A DNA stretch of 64,000 nucleotides from Rachycentron canadum (taxonomy: Eukaryota > Chordata > Actinopteri > Carangiformes > Rachycentridae). The position numbers and the translations under genes are program-made. Positions 62,661 to 64,000 of this stretch are shown in pieces. Numbering within the stretch: the stretch's first letter is position 1; each line of letters opens with the position of its first letter. The stretch spans positions 21,258,428-21,322,427 of the forward strand of contig CM076659.1 in assembly GCA_038496675.1 (NCBI GenBank), in the 5' to 3' direction. The notes beneath the pieces are model-generated. The model was given only the letters and a program-made list of their open reading frames with translations. It searched no databases and had not been told where the DNA came from.

Positions 62661-64000
62661 ACACACAAAGCTCTACTTTAACTGTTTTCCAAACACTCCC
62701 TGGTCAACATGATGCAAGTAGAGCAAGAAAAGCTGTTTACTGAGGAAAAACTTCAGACAGCAACTCTACTCTCAGCTGCTACAGTTTCACACACTCCAAC
62801 ATGTAAAATCTATACTATGAATAAATGATAATACTGATTTTCTTATAGCTGCAATGAGCGTGATCAGAATAAGGTAGAGAGTATTCCTAATGGACTCATA
62901 GGGGCATTTAAAGTTTTAAATATCTTAAAACATCATTCTGATGGCAACTCATATTTATTTTGATATGAAGTTTGACATTTTCAAATTCTTCACATGGCAG
63001 TCTTACAGTTTTTTTTATTTACCATTTGTCTAAAAAGTTAGATAAATGTATTATGCAACCCCAAAAAAAAATCATTCACTCCAGTTGTATTTAATGATCT
63101 TGTTATACCATATTCCAAAAAAATAAAAAAATAAAATTCCATTTTCTGGTGACCATGCAGACTACATCAACACATCTCACACCCTCAACATTCGTATTGA
63201 CTCCAACAGAACCCGACCATGCTTCCCTATGCTAAACCACAAGGTTAAACCCCATCAGCATCATGGAAGAAATTTGTTTTTGAGGTTGGACACAGAAGGG
63301 AATCTGTGACAATGCAACATAGAGCGAGTCCTTATGCATCAGTCACATTTTGCTTTGTGGCATGGAAACGAGTAAATTAATGGAACGATCCAAAAGCCAC
63401 CCATGTAAACATCCGACATTAGTGTGATGCGTTACTCAATAACCTATGATCAAATTATGTTCATGTAAATGTAACCTCACCCTGCTGTAAAGATCAGGAG
63501 AGGGAGTGAAACTGTTGCACCATCTGTTTTCAGATCTTTACTGTTGCAGGCAAGTTTGGACTAAACCACTGTTTTCATCATCACCTCCTCTCTATTACTT
63601 GTTCCTGCATTCCTTCCATTGGCTGGGAGCCAATCAAGTAATACTGTTAAGGGGCAACAACAACTCTGTGTCTCTTTCCATCATTTTCTCATCCGGCCAG
63701 CAGCCTCCTGCTCTGGCGCCCTCTCCGTTCATATTTACGCTTTTGATGCAGTCAGCCTGAAACTTGTTTCAAATTCTTCACTAAATGGTGTCACATGATC
63801 AGTATGAGTGAGCTGTTTGGTAGCACTGCACAGAAGTGCAAACTATACTAATGTGGGAAATGATGAAGAATGTGATGACTGTGATGAGGAATGTTTGTTT
63901 GTGTGCTCATGAGTTTGGAAGGATGAAATCATGATGCAGTTTAGTTTAGGAAAAAAAAAAGTACCTCATGTTTTGTTCTTCGTTTACTCCTCCTGGAAAT

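Larger units (their letters stand above)
59475..63964 (-). other. Probable kif20b intron, upstream exons not seen
   Basis: Within this 4.5 kb I found no minus-strand exon that joins in phase with confidence. It carries family A and B fragments. Plus-strand open stretches at about 61705-61930 and 63120-63310 are discussed in the findings. Confidence 0.35.

Overview
The window looks like nuclear DNA of a teleost fish, probably a percomorph. It is AT-rich, intron-rich and thick with CA/GT microsatellites. It carries teleost-type mobile debris: a Tc1-like transposase fossil, piggyBac-like remnants, tRNA-headed SINEs, LINE tails and several short repeat families present in more than one copy. The only gene I recognise, kif20b, has vertebrate exon-intron structure. 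There are no bacterial-style operons, CRISPR arrays or ribosome binding sites. The first 15 bases match the inner end of the Tn5/Nextera mosaic-end sequence, so position 1 is probably an untrimmed contig end.

Layout. 1-7250: no gene seen; a piggyBac-like remnant (3217-3705) and one copy of a TTAAAGG-ended repeat, called family B here (4463-4821). 7262-11400: the most interesting locus, an apparently complete small gene with CpG-rich upstream sequence, a TATA box, five phase-compatible exons (start codon 7535, stop 10887-10889) and poly(A) signals. It encodes an acidic, then proline-rich, then basic protein that I cannot assign to a family. 11400-36200: gene-poor, with SINE and LINE fragments, microsatellites, a long repeat at 28655-29350 and copies of families A and B. 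36215-36385: an isolated exon-like open block on the plus strand. 36400-51500: gene-poor, with a second piggyBac-like remnant (37885-38355), more repeat copies and a hAT-like relic. 51506-52240: Tc1-like transposase fossil on the minus strand, broken by a perfect 28-bp inverted repeat. 55130-59474: the 3' end of kif20b (kinesin-6 family, M-phase phosphoprotein 1) on the minus strand. Its 5' part, including the motor domain, lies beyond position 64000 or in exons I could not see.

The two gene loci lie about 44 kb apart and nothing in the sequence links them functionally. Most of the remaining sequence is repeat-derived or unremarkable non-coding DNA. Repeat and family names come from remembered consensus features, not from a database search. 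All splice models are read by eye from splice-site signals and reading-frame phase.
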